10,333 nucleotides of DNA from positions 1 through 10,333 of the forward strand of contig CAKSPR010000052.1 in NCBI GenBank assembly GCA_934486455.1. The letters run 5' to 3'. Source of the DNA: an uncultured Eubacteriales bacterium. GTDB taxonomy: Bacteria; Bacillota; Clostridia; Oscillospirales; Acutalibacteraceae. The position numbers and the translations under genes were made by a program. This document shows positions 1 to 6,679 of the stretch, piece after piece (the stretch's first letter is position 1; each line of letters opens with the position of its first letter). The notes under the pieces are model-generated. The model ran no database searches. It saw nothing but the letters and a program-made list of their open reading frames with translations, and was not told where the DNA came from.

Positions 1-14
1 TTGCAAGTCCGAAG

Positions 15-341
15 TTATTGGTCGAAATCCTCCAAAAGGCTGTTAAGCTCGTCTCTTGAATAAATCTCGATTCCTTTTTCAAGACTGTCGATATCTTTCT
101 TCGGCAGTTTTTTGACCGTCACATTGACAAGCTTTATGGGCTCGCTTTCGCCGTAATTATATATTCCGATGATCTCGCCGTAGCTTTTCATAACATACAT
201 GGGCGACGGATTTTCGGAAAAGCGGGTCGGCGGAAGGGGAGAGGCACTTTCGTCTTTTCCCGTTTGCGTAAAAAGAACTATAATGCTAAGCAGGGCAATC
301 GCCAGAAAGAAAACGGTAAACAAAGGCGGTTTTTTTCGCAA
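15..341 (-). CDS. Small membrane-anchored protein with a BofC C-terminal-like domain
   Basis: The predicted product is 108 aa. A short basic N-terminus (RKK) is followed by one hydrophobic helix at about residues 7-25, a low-complexity Ser/Pro linker at about 30-48, and a compact C-terminal domain at about 48-108. That domain begins YVMKSYGEIIGIY and ends with the pattern LPKKDIDSLEKGIEI...ELNSLLEDF. The pattern resembles the C-terminal domain of BofC, a forespore-secreted protein that in Bacillus restrains the protease SpoIVB. Here the domain stands alone on a membrane anchor, without the BofC N-terminal domain, so the function is inferred only. I chose the TTG start at 341 because a near-perfect Shine-Dalgarno (GAGGTGAT) lies 4-5 nt upstream of it. 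The longer GTG frame from 377 has no comparable site. It is transcribed divergently from the PBP gene. The family match is from memory of the motif and has not been searched. Confidence 0.72.
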   Translation of the reverse strand: MRKKPPLFTVFFLAIALLSIIVLFTQTGKDESASPLPPTRFSENPSPMYVMKSYGEIIGIYNYGESEPIKLVNVTVKKLPKKDIDSLEKGIEIYSRDELNSLLEDFDQ

Positions 342-469
342 TTTTATCACCTCGTTTTTATTATTTTCAAAAAACACGGTATTAACCGCAAAAACCTTCC
401 CGCGGCAAAAAAATCAAAAACGCAGGGTGAATTTTTTAAAAAACAATGAATTTTAAGTCGGTTAAAAAA

Positions 470-504
470 TTGTTACACACAAAGGGCAAATGTTGTGGTA
501 TACT
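470..504 (+). promoter_or_regulatory. Putative extended -10 promoter for the PBP gene
   Basis: TATACT at 499-504 is preceded by TG at 496-497, giving an extended -10 element. The possible -35 sequences (TTGTTA at 470-475, TTACAC at 473-478) are 20-23 bp away, which is long, so activity would depend on the extended -10 or on an activator. GCAAAT at 486-491 and its inverted copy ATTTGC at 516-521 flank the -10 and the expected start (about 511), which would suit an operator. The 342-660 region holds no gene. Its left part is AT-rich and probably carries the promoter of the minus-strand gene, but I could not fix one. Confidence 0.4.
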
Positions 505-541
505 GTAAATGCCGTATTTGCTCTTCAAAAGGATGGAGTTG

Positions 542-652
542 CAATTGCGGTTTTCCGACCTTAAAAACAAATGCCCCTCGGGCGCGAAAGCTCCCGTTTA
601 AAAGGCTTTGACATATTTCATCAATAAGTTGCTTTATCCGCTTGATTGGAGG
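542..652 (+). promoter_or_regulatory. Structured 5' leader RNA of the PBP gene
   Basis: Three nested stems can be drawn by eye. P1 pairs CAATTGCGG (542-550) with CCGCTTGATTG (638-648), nine pairs with a two-base bulge. P2 pairs CAAATGCC (568-575) with GGCTTTG (604-610), seven pairs with one bulged T. P3 is CGGG-c-GC closing a GAAA tetraloop (579-596). P1 ends directly at the Shine-Dalgarno GGAGG (648-652), which is 8 nt from the GTG start of the PBP. No known riboswitch signature was recognised (not T-box, c-di-AMP, c-di-GMP or 6S as far as I can tell), and there is no obvious U-tract terminator. A cis-acting translational control element or a small RNA are both possible. Confidence 0.35.
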
Positions 653-660
653 CAGAATAA

Positions 661-3153
661 GTGAGTAACCGCAATAGAGGCGAAAAAAACACCGAGGAAT
701 TTTCGCCCATAGAAAATTTAAGCAGTCCGAACACGGGTGCCGATAAAGCCGACCCATGGAGCATCAATTCCATTTTCGGCGATCAGCCGGAGGATATTTT
801 TTCCGCCGGAGATAAAGGTGTTTCGAAAAAGGACGATACAGCCACCGACATTTACAGCGGCAGACCCGGTGAAACGGCCGAGAGAGAGGTCAACCTCTCC
901 TCGGGCTATTCCTCCTCGGCAAGCAAAAGCCGCAAGCGCAAACGCAAAAAAATGGGCAGGATAAAAAGAACACTTTTATCCCTTTTCCTCATTTGTATAA
1001 TTACCGTTTGCCTTGTTACGGGAGCTTTCGGCGTATATGTTTTTGCCTTTGTGGACGGCAGTATTCCTTACGATCTCAACAACCTTAATCTCCAGTATAC
1101 CAGTATCGTTTACGCCTACGACAGCGATATTGAGCAATACTATGAAATGTCCAGCTTCCACGGAACCGAGAACCGCATATGGGTGGATGCAAAGGATTTT
1201 TCACCCTACCTCGAAAACGCCATAGTCTCTATCGAGGACAAGCGCTTTTACGACCACGAGGGCGTTGACTGGAAGCGTACATTCGGCGCCTTTCTCAACA
1301 TGTTCTTCGACTTTTACGGCGACAGGCAGGGCGGCTCCACCATTACCCAACAGCTCGTTAAAAACCTTACCAAGGACAACGAGCAGACCTCCGACCGTAA
1401 GATTCGGGAAATCGTCCGTGCGAGAAATCTCGAAAGCAAATACACAAAATCCACAATAATCGAGTGCTACATCAACACCGTCCACTTCGGAAACGGCTGT
1501 GACGGAATCGAAACAGCGGCAAAATATTATTTCAACAAAGAGGCCAAGGAGCTGACATTGCTTGAATGCGCCTCCCTTGCCGCCACCATTCAGACCCCCA
1601 ACAGGATCAACCCCATCGACGGTCCCGAGGAAAACAAGACCCGCCGCGAGATCTGCCTTAAAGAAATGCTCGGCAGCGGATACATTACCGAGGCCGAGTA
1701 TAACCAGGCAATGTCCGAAACGCTTGTGCTTGCCAGCAGTGCGGGCGATCTTCCCACCGATTCGGACAATCCCGCCAGCAAGACAAAGATCAACAATTAT
1801 TTCACCGATACGGTCATTGAAAATGTCATAAGCGATCTTCAGAAAAAGTATGACTATTCATACGGCGAGGCCGAAAACATGATTTATTCCGGCGGCCTGA
1901 AGATTTATTCCACAATGAACAAGCAGGTTCAGCAAAATCTTGAGGAGTCCTTTAAGGACGACAGCCTTTTCCCCGAAAACGGAAGCGGTGAAAGACCTCA
2001 GTCGGCTCAGTGTATAATGGATTATACCGGTCACATTGTTGGAATAGTCGGCGGACGGGGAGAAAAGGCCGAAAACCGCTCTTTAAACCGAGCATACGGA
2101 ACCACCCGTCAGCCCGGATCAAGCATTAAGCCTATTTCGGTGTATGCTCCCGGAATCGAAAACAACCTTATCACCTATTCCTCCAAGCTTTACGACTTCC
2201 ACCTTCAGCTCAGCAATAACACATATTACCCCGCAAAAAGCGGCACGGGATCTTATGTAACGGTGCAGTATGCCGTCCAGAATTCCTATAACGCCACTGC
2301 CGTTCGAATGGCCGACAAGCTCGGAGTGGACACCTGCTTCGACTTCCTTACAAGGCGGTTCGGAATATCAACTCTTGTGGACAGCTACGAGGACGAAGAC
2401 GGCAATATCCACACCGACAAGACCTATTCCTCAATGGCTTTGGGCGGAACGGTCAACGGTATTTCGGTAACCGAAATGACGGCGGCCTTTGCCACCTTCG
2501 GCAACGGCGGAGTTTATTATAAGCCCACCACATATACCGTTGTGTACGACACCTTCGGAAATGTCGTTCTCGAACAGGACGAACAGGGCTCTCAGGTCAT
2601 AAGCTCGGATACATCCACCATTATGAACAAGATTCTTCAAACCGTTGTGAGCGGCGGAACGGGTACCAGAGCGCAGATAGGCGACTGGCCTCTCTTCGGA
2701 AAGACCGGCACCACCGACAACAATCACGACTTCTGGTTTGTGGGCGGCTCGCCTTATTATGTCAGCGGAGTTTGGACCGGTTATGACGCCTCCAAAAATG
2801 TCCGCGACGGTTATAATCCGTCTCCGGTAATTTGGAAAACCACCATGGCAAAGATTTTAAAGAACAAGAGCCTTTGCGACTTCCGTCCCTCCGACAGCGT
2901 CAGCTATCGCCCATACTGCACCTCCACGGGTCTTTGTGCCACATCCTCCTGCGGCGATACGGCAATGGGATACTTTAAGAACGATTATTCTCCCGTTTGC
3001 GAGCATGGCAGCAGCCTTAGCGACAGCAGCTCCTTCCCCGAGCCTGCCGGCGGAAAATATGTGGAAATCGAGCCCATAACAAAGCCCGCCTTTGACGCAT
3101 ATAAGGAGAGCGAATATGAATGGGTGGATGTCTCCGATGTATCAGGCGGCTGA
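661..3153 (+). CDS. Bifunctional class A penicillin-binding protein (PBP 1A family)
   Basis: The predicted product is 830 aa and polymerises and cross-links peptidoglycan outside the membrane. The order is: a long, probably disordered cytoplasmic N-terminus (1-90), a basic stop (RKRKRKK, 91-97), a membrane helix (about 104-131), a GT51 transglycosylase domain (about 165-345) and a transpeptidase domain (about 405-735). Transglycosylase motifs are IEDKRFYDHEG (Glu192), GGSTITQQLVKN (225-236), the RKIREI...LESKYTK helix, and FGNG/AAKYYFNK. Transpeptidase motifs are SSIK (catalytic Ser487, Lys490), SYN (542-544) and KTGT (681-684), so both active sites look intact. The C-terminal tail (736-830) holds five cysteines (739, 753, 759, 764, 780) and an acidic end. 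The GTG start is set by GGAGG at 648-652 with 8-nt spacing. Neighbouring genes are sporulation regulators, so a role in spore envelope synthesis is possible, but a vegetative role is equally likely. Confidence 0.96.
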   Translation: MSNRNRGEKNTEEFSPIENLSSPNTGADKADPWSINSIFGDQPEDIFSAGDKGVSKKDDTATDIYSGRPGETAEREVNLSSGYSSSASKSRKRKRKKMGRIKRTLLSLFLICIITVCLVTGAFGVYVFAFVDGSIPYDLNNLNLQYTSIVYAYDSDIEQYYEMSSFHGTENRIWVDAKDFSPYLENAIVSIEDKRFYDHEGVDWKRTFGAFLNMFFDFYGDRQGGSTITQQLVKNLTKDNEQTSDRKIREIVRARNLESKYTKSTIIECYINTVHFGNGCDGIETAAKYYFNKEAKELTLLECASLAATIQTPNRINPIDGPEENKTRREICLKEMLGSGYITEAEYNQAMSETLVLASSAGDLPTDSDNPASKTKINNYFTDTVIENVISDLQKKYDYSYGEAENMIYSGGLKIYSTMNKQVQQNLEESFKDDSLFPENGSGERPQSAQCIMDYTGHIVGIVGGRGEKAENRSLNRAYGTTRQPGSSIKPISVYAPGIENNLITYSSKLYDFHLQLSNNTYYPAKSGTGSYVTVQYAVQNSYNATAVRMADKLGVDTCFDFLTRRFGISTLVDSYEDEDGNIHTDKTYSSMALGGTVNGISVTEMTAAFATFGNGGVYYKPTTYTVVYDTFGNVVLEQDEQGSQVISSDTSTIMNKILQTVVSGGTGTRAQIGDWPLFGKTGTTDNNHDFWFVGGSPYYVSGVWTGYDASKNVRDGYNPSPVIWKTTMAKILKNKSLCDFRPSDSVSYRPYCTSTGLCATSSCGDTAMGYFKNDYSPVCEHGSSLSDSSSFPEPAGGKYVEIEPITKPAFDAYKESEYEWVDVSDVSGG

Positions 3154-3212
3154 GTACCGTCGGGCGGCCGTCCCCTTAATAAGCCCCTTGTTTAAACGGA
3201 TATGACGAATAT

Positions 3213-3260
3213 GAGGACATTGTAGCGACGATGCAGCTGACCCGTCGGGCAATGTCCTTC
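3213..3260 (+). terminator. Strong hairpin downstream of the PBP gene (possible terminator)
   Basis: GAGGACATTG (3213-3222) pairs with CAATGTCCTTC (3250-3260), and inside it CGACG (3226-3230) pairs with CGTCG (3243-3247). The stem is long, but it is followed by GTTTCTGAC rather than a clean U-tract. It may be a weak terminator, a 3'-end stabiliser, or a first stage before the better terminator at 3287. Confidence 0.4.
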
Positions 3261-3286
3261 GTTTCTGACAAATAATGTGATAAAAC

Positions 3287-3335
3287 ACCCCTGTATTTCG
3301 ACTTAAAAAGCCGAGGTACAGGGGTATAATTTTTA
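3287..3335 (+). terminator. Intrinsic terminator between the PBP gene and spoIIGA
   Basis: ACCCCTGTA (3287-3295) pairs perfectly with TACAGGGGT (3317-3325). An inner TCG/CGA extension tightens the stem, and ATAATTTTTAT follows. This is a classic intrinsic terminator and would end PBP transcription. Its right arm overlaps a TATAAT that could be the spoIIGA -10 element, so the same bases may serve two roles. Confidence 0.7.
3296..3330 (+). promoter_or_regulatory. Possible Spo0A-dependent promoter of spoIIGA-sigE
   Basis: A perfect -10 hexamer TATAAT lies at 3325-3330, and no consensus -35 sits 17 bp upstream. Instead TTCGACT (3297-3303), six of seven matches to an inverted 0A box (TTCGACA), lies about 22 bp upstream of the -10. 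A weaker candidate (TTTCTGACAAA) lies at 3262-3272. The spoIIG promoter of Bacillus subtilis is known to have an unusually long spacer with 0A boxes near -35, so the arrangement is suggestive. The motif is short and overlaps a terminator stem, so this remains a guess. Confidence 0.35.
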
Positions 3336-3349
3336 TAAAGAAAAGGGTT

Positions 3350-3398
3350 CGGCATAAAAATGCGGCAGGAAGAAAGCATACCGTTTATGCCGTGCTTT
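3350..3398 (+). repeat. Alternative hairpins in the spoIIGA 5' leader
   Basis: CGGCATAAA (3350-3358) pairs with TTTATGCCG (3384-3392), with ATGC/GCAT as an inner pair. A competing stem, AAAGCA (3373-3378) with TGCTTT (3393-3398), uses bases inside the first and lies closer to the spoIIGA Shine-Dalgarno (GGGGAGGGAG, 3402-3411). Both are visible as exact inverted repeats. No function is known. Confidence 0.4.
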
Positions 3399-3418
3399 AA
3401 AGGGGAGGGAGAGCTTGA

Positions 3419-4333
3419 TTGAGGGTTATTTATGTTGATGTGCTTATTTTTGTTAATTTCATCGTCAATTATTTCATTTTGCTTGCCACCCAAAAAATCT
3501 GCCGTCAAAGGGCGGGGATATTAAGACTTTTTCTTGCCGATGCCCTTGCGTCCGCCTGCTCACTTGCGGTGTTTCTTCCCGAAACGGGGGCAATTATCGG
3601 AATTCTTATAAGGCTGTCCGTTTCCTCGGCGGTGGTTTTGACCGCATTCGGATTCAGAGACTGTAAAAGATTTTTTTCGCTGCTCGGAGGTTTTTATTCC
3701 GTTTCCTTTGCTTACGCAGGTATCTGCTTCGGAATATGGGCGGTTTTTAAGCCGAAGGGCATGATAATTAAAAACGATATTGTCTATTTTGATGTGTCTC
3801 CGCTGCTGCTCATTTGCACATCGGCCGTCTGCTATGTCATACTAATGCTGCTGAAAAAGCATTTTTCAAAGGACGGCGTGGAAGCCCTCGAATATACCGT
3901 TGAAATAACAATAAACGGGCAAAAGGACAGCTTGAGAGGGTTTCTCGATACCGGCAATATGCTGTACGACTGTTTTTCCGAATGTCCTGTTATAATTGCA
4001 AAAAAGAAATATATACATAATTCCGCAATCTCGAATCTTTCCTTTGCCGGCGGGGAAAAAGGGTTAAAGCAGCTTGACGGCAGCGAAAACCATCCCGAGA
4101 ATTTAAAGGGATTCAGGCTTATTCCTTACTGCGTGGTAGGCTCTAAGGGGGTTTTACCCGCCTTTAAGCCCGACGGCGTGGTAATTTCCGACGGTAAAAC
4201 CGAATACAGGCTCGATTGCTGTCTGTTGGCACTGAGCGACGAGAAAACGGGAGAGTGGGAAGCTCTGCTCGGAAAAAATGTTTTTGAAAGGACTGTGAGC
4301 CGTGATAAAATTTCTGAAAAAGCTGCTGTTTAA
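3419..4333 (+). CDS. spoIIGA: SpoIIGA, pro-SigE processing aspartic protease
   Basis: The predicted product is 304 aa, about the usual family length. The N-terminal half has about five membrane helices (roughly 3-22, 36-53, 58-77, 88-109, 128-144) and opens with the family-typical VIYVDVLIFVNFIVNYFIL. The C-terminal half is the protease domain, with the active-site FLDTGN (Asp177) and the conserved RLIPYCVVG strand (233-241). In Bacillus, SpoIIGA sits in the sporulation septum, receives the forespore signal protein SpoIIR and cleaves the pro-sequence of SigE in the mother cell. The start is TTG, supported by GGGGAGGGAG upstream (7-10 nt spacing). The last 32 nt overlap the sigE start, which implies translational coupling of protease and substrate. 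Family assignment is firm from the motifs and the sigE neighbour. Confidence 0.95.
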   Translation: MRVIYVDVLIFVNFIVNYFILLATQKICRQRAGILRLFLADALASACSLAVFLPETGAIIGILIRLSVSSAVVLTAFGFRDCKRFFSLLGGFYSVSFAYAGICFGIWAVFKPKGMIIKNDIVYFDVSPLLLICTSAVCYVILMLLKKHFSKDGVEALEYTVEITINGQKDSLRGFLDTGNMLYDCFSECPVIIAKKKYIHNSAISNLSFAGGEKGLKQLDGSENHPENLKGFRLIPYCVVGSKGVLPAFKPDGVVISDGKTEYRLDCCLLALSDEKTGEWEALLGKNVFERTVSRDKISEKAAV

Positions 4334-5006
4334 AATAAGATTATGGTTTTATTCGGGAAAACGGGTTGATTACATTTTCGGCCCGACCACCCTTCCGCCG
4401 CCCCTTTCGAAGGAGCAGGAAAACGAGGCCGTGGAGCGGCTTAAAAGCGGGGACGAAAGCGTCAGACAGGAGCTTATCGTGCACAATTTGCGGCTTGTGG
4501 TTTACATTGCACGGAGGTTTGATGTGGCGGGGGCAGGGATAGAGGACATCATCTCGATAGGCACGATCGGACTCATAAAGGCGGTCAAAACCTTTTCTCC
4601 CGAAAAGAACATAAAGCTTGCGACATACGCCTCCCGATGTATTGAAAATGAGATTTTAATGTATATTCGAAAGACCTCACAAATTAAGGGCGAGCTGTCT
4701 CTCGACGAGCCGCTTAACACCGATTGGGACGGAAACGAGCTGCTTTTATCGGATGTTCTCGGCTCCGATCCCGATACGGTGGGGATTAATGTGGAAAAGG
4801 ACGACGAATGTAAGATGCTTAAAGCGGTGCTCGAAAAGCTGCCCGTCAGGGATAAAAAGATAATGTACATGCGCTTCGGACTGGACGGACAGGAGGAACA
4901 TACTCAAAAACAGGTGGCCGACATGCTCAACATTTCCCAGTCGTACATTTCCCGCCTTGAAAAGAAAATAATTTCATCTCTCAAGAATGAGCTTCAAAAC
5001 ATATGA
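4302..5006 (+). CDS. sigE: Sporulation sigma factor SigE (pro-protein)
   Basis: The predicted product is 234 aa, a sigma-70 family factor for early mother-cell transcription. An amphipathic, basic pro-sequence (MIKFLKKLLFKIRLWFYSGK) precedes VDYIFGPTTLPPPLS, so SpoIIGA cleavage is expected near Tyr24, just before the LPPPLS block. Region 2 carries NLRLVVYIARRF, ISIGTIGLIKAV and KLATYASRCIENEI. Region 4 carries LRF-like MRFGL and the helix-turn-helix TQKQVADMLNISQSYISRLEK (about 201-221). Region 3 is reduced, as in SigE. The GTG start follows AAAGGA at 4287-4292 with 9-nt spacing and lies inside spoIIGA. In many endospore formers sigG follows directly. Here a convergent operon intervenes, and a terminator lies 40 nt downstream. 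Confidence 0.96.
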   Translation: MIKFLKKLLFKIRLWFYSGKRVDYIFGPTTLPPPLSKEQENEAVERLKSGDESVRQELIVHNLRLVVYIARRFDVAGAGIEDIISIGTIGLIKAVKTFSPEKNIKLATYASRCIENEILMYIRKTSQIKGELSLDEPLNTDWDGNELLLSDVLGSDPDTVGINVEKDDECKMLKAVLEKLPVRDKKIMYMRFGLDGQEEHTQKQVADMLNISQSYISRLEKKIISSLKNELQNI

Positions 5007-5045
5007 TTTCCAAAAATAATTTTGCATTCACCGAAATATAAAGAA

Positions 5046-5076
5046 AAACTCCCGAGGCGTCGGCTCTCGGGAGTTT
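5046..5076. terminator. Bidirectional terminator between sigE and the convergent cassette
   Basis: AAACTCCCGAG (5046-5056) and CTCGGGAGTTT (5066-5076) form a perfect 11-bp stem with a 9-nt loop. On the minus strand the stem runs into a T-rich stretch (AGTTTTTCTTTATAT), a strong terminator for the minus-strand operon. On the plus strand it ends TTTGCGTTATAAATT, adequate for sigE. It should isolate sigE transcription from the rest of the locus. Confidence 0.85.
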
Positions 5077-5126
5077 GCGTTATAAATTAAGTTTAAGCTG
5101 TACGGCGACGAAAAAACCGTTTGCCC

Positions 5127-5684
5127 TCAGGTGAGACTGTAAATAACAAGGTTTCCTGAGTCGTCAAGATGGTTTCCCTGAATGTTATACCCGCCGTTGT
5201 GTGTACCCCACCGAGGAGCAAAAGTATATATGCCCGAAACGGTAGGACGAACAACCACCGTAAAGCTTTGCACGGCGTATTGGTTGTTTATGGGACCGGC
5301 GTAATAGGTATTGGCTTCATCGGGTGTGATTATCTTTAAATAGCCGTTGCCGTTGGTGTCCTCCGAGACGGTGACCGCAACGGTATAATCCTCACCGGCC
5401 GTAAGCTCAAGGCTGTATGCGCCGTCGCCGTCGGGCACGGGGGTTATATCCTCTCCGCCACGGGAGATCTCGGCCGTGCAGGAGAAATTTGAAGAAACCA
5501 TGGAAACGGTTTTGCCGGTGACGGAGTTTGTAAACCAAGCCCAGGTAAGTCCGAAAAGGCAGGCCATGCAAACCACTATGCCGATTATCGACGGCATAAT
5601 GACTGAAACAAACCTATCGCTTTTTTCGGCTTCGGCGTGCCTCGGAACATAAAGCATTCTGCTGAAAATCCCTTTTTTGCCCAA
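5127..5684 (-). CDS. Exported protein with SipW-type N-terminus (third cargo-like protein)
   Basis: The predicted product is 185 aa. It has a 25-residue polar N-terminus, one hydrophobic helix (about 26-47), then TWAWFTNSVTGKTVSM (47-62), which resembles the alanine/aromatic-Phe-Thr-(Asp/Asn)-Ser pattern after the helix of SipW-dependent signal sequences. The remainder is a beta-rich domain with acidic and Gly/Thr-rich stretches (SLELTAGEDYTVAVTV, SFTVVVRPTVSGIYTFAP), like a short immunoglobulin-type or fibre subunit. It ends in IYSLT and has no C-terminal anchor or sorting motif. The start is TTG, supported by AAAGGAG with 9-nt spacing. It is last in the operon, after a structured 147-nt spacer, and so may be made at a different level. 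No specific family was recognised beyond the N-terminal signal type, and function is inferred from context. Confidence 0.8.
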   Translation of the reverse strand: MGKKGIFSRMLYVPRHAEAEKSDRFVSVIMPSIIGIVVCMACLFGLTWAWFTNSVTGKTVSMVSSNFSCTAEISRGGEDITPVPDGDGAYSLELTAGEDYTVAVTVSEDTNGNGYLKIITPDEANTYYAGPINNQYAVQSFTVVVRPTVSGIYTFAPRWGTHNGGYNIQGNHLDDSGNLVIYSLT

Positions 5685-5725
5685 TTCTTTCGGCTCCTTT
5701 CAAGGTGTATTTTAGTTTATCAAAT

Positions 5726-5806
5726 GAACAGGCGGAATTTTTACGGCCTCCCGCCCGTTCGGCGCTGCTTGGCTTTGCCGCTGCATTGATCTGCGGGTCA
5801 AAGGCC
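5726..5806 (-). repeat. Structured intercistronic spacer with two hairpins
   Basis: GAACAGGCGG (5726-5735) pairs with CCGCCCGTTC (5751-5760), ten pairs including one wobble when read as minus-strand RNA. A second bulged stem pairs GGCTTTGCCGC (5771-5781) with GCGGGTCAAAGGCC (5793-5806). Both lie in the 147 nt between the signal peptidase and the last gene of the operon. Neither is followed by a convincing U-tract on the minus strand, so processing, mRNA stability or partial attenuation are all possible. Confidence 0.45.
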
Positions 5807-5831
5807 GGCTGTGCCTGGAGGTTTTTAAAAA

Positions 5832-6623
5832 TTATTCGGCCTTGTCTGTGCCGTCCGTGCCGTTTGCGGATTCGTTTGCGGTATTGTTGTCGTTGCCGGC
5901 GTCGGTCGGGAGTGCGGCAGGCTGCTCGACAGTTTGGGTATTCGCCACAGTGCCGTTTCCGCTGTTTTGAAGCTGCTTTTTAAGCTCCAGAAGCTCGTTC
6001 ATCATCTTTTGCGACTCCGCCCTTTCCTCTTCAAGCTTGTCGCGCTCGGCCCTTATCTCGCTGTACTGCTCCTGCTTATATTTCTTAAACAGGCGTATGC
6101 AGTTTATACCCTGTATAAGTATGAGAAGGGCAAAGGGGATGAAGATGCAGCAAATGTATCCGGGGGTGGTTTTTAAGAATTGAAAGAACCTACCCACTCC
6201 GGCCAATTTGGTTTGATATTTTCCGATGACATACTCGTAGGTTACGACCGTCTCGTCGTCGGTGTCGGTGGTGGTACCGTAGGTTATAAAGCCGGGATCG
6301 CCGCTGTCGTCGGTGGTCAGGGTGCGGATTTTATGGGTGACAGTTTCGCCGAAGTTGGAGGAGTTTTGAGAGGTATATGCTATGATGTCGCCCTCTTTGA
6401 GGGTAGAGGGGTCGACCTCCTTGACAAGCACAAGGTCGCCTGCGTCGAAATCGGTGGCCTTCATGGAGTCGGAAAGGACGATAAACGCCTTATATCCGAA
6501 AATGTTGCGGTCGGCACGGTCGAAGGTGGTGACCGAGACGATGGTGAAAATCATCATGAGCACCGCAAAAATCATTACAAGCCACACAAGTATGTTCTTT
6601 ATAACATTCAAAACCTTTTTCAT
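5832..6623 (-). CDS. ER-type (SipW-like) signal peptidase I with cytoplasmic coiled-coil tail
   Basis: The predicted product is 263 aa. A membrane helix (about 7-31) is followed by an external catalytic domain with VLSDSM (catalytic Ser53, 49-54), AGDLVLVKEV and EGDIIAY, then VTHKIRT with His97. Ser plus His in place of the bacterial Ser/Lys pair marks the ER/SipW type. The domain ends ITYGTTTDTDD...YVIGKY and is followed by a second helix (about 155-175). The tail is cytoplasmic: a charged coiled coil (about 180-221) and a low-complexity Asn/Thr/Gly/Asp end (222-263). B. subtilis SipW is about 190 aa, so the tail is extra. SipW cleaves TasA and TapA, the biofilm fibre proteins, so the flanking TasA-like genes are the expected substrates. 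The start ATG follows AAGGAGAG with 7-nt spacing. Confidence 0.92.
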   Translation of the reverse strand: MKKVLNVIKNILVWLVMIFAVLMMIFTIVSVTTFDRADRNIFGYKAFIVLSDSMKATDFDAGDLVLVKEVDPSTLKEGDIIAYTSQNSSNFGETVTHKIRTLTTDDSGDPGFITYGTTTDTDDETVVTYEYVIGKYQTKLAGVGRFFQFLKTTPGYICCIFIPFALLILIQGINCIRLFKKYKQEQYSEIRAERDKLEEERAESQKMMNELLELKKQLQNSGNGTVANTQTVEQPAALPTDAGNDNNTANESANGTDGTDKAE

Positions 6624-6679
6624 TTATAAACTCTCCTTAAAACTTTAGGTTGAAAATCCGAGGTAAAGACGCAAGAAAT

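Noticed and set aside
511..660. 6S RNA in front of the PBP gene
   Set aside because: The region folds into a rod, but I could not align it with the conserved 6S bubble or terminal stem, and it runs directly into a ribosome binding site.
2431..2727. Minus-strand open frame inside the PBP gene
   Set aside because: It lies wholly within the transpeptidase domain coding sequence, and the opposite frame has all the conserved motifs.
3176..3508. Minus-strand open frame of 110 aa overlapping the start of spoIIGA
   Set aside because: It spans two hairpins, a terminator and the spoIIGA N-terminus, has no recognisable domain, and its composition is unlike a protein.
5685..5831. Frameshifted C-terminal extension of the signal peptidase through the open frame in the spacer
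   Set aside because: The TAA stop comes before any slippery sequence, and the open frame is better explained by the GC-rich hairpins. No start codon is present.
6180..6629. Plus-strand open frame of 149 aa opposite the signal peptidase gene
   Set aside because: It is the antisense shadow of a clearly recognised gene and has no family motif.
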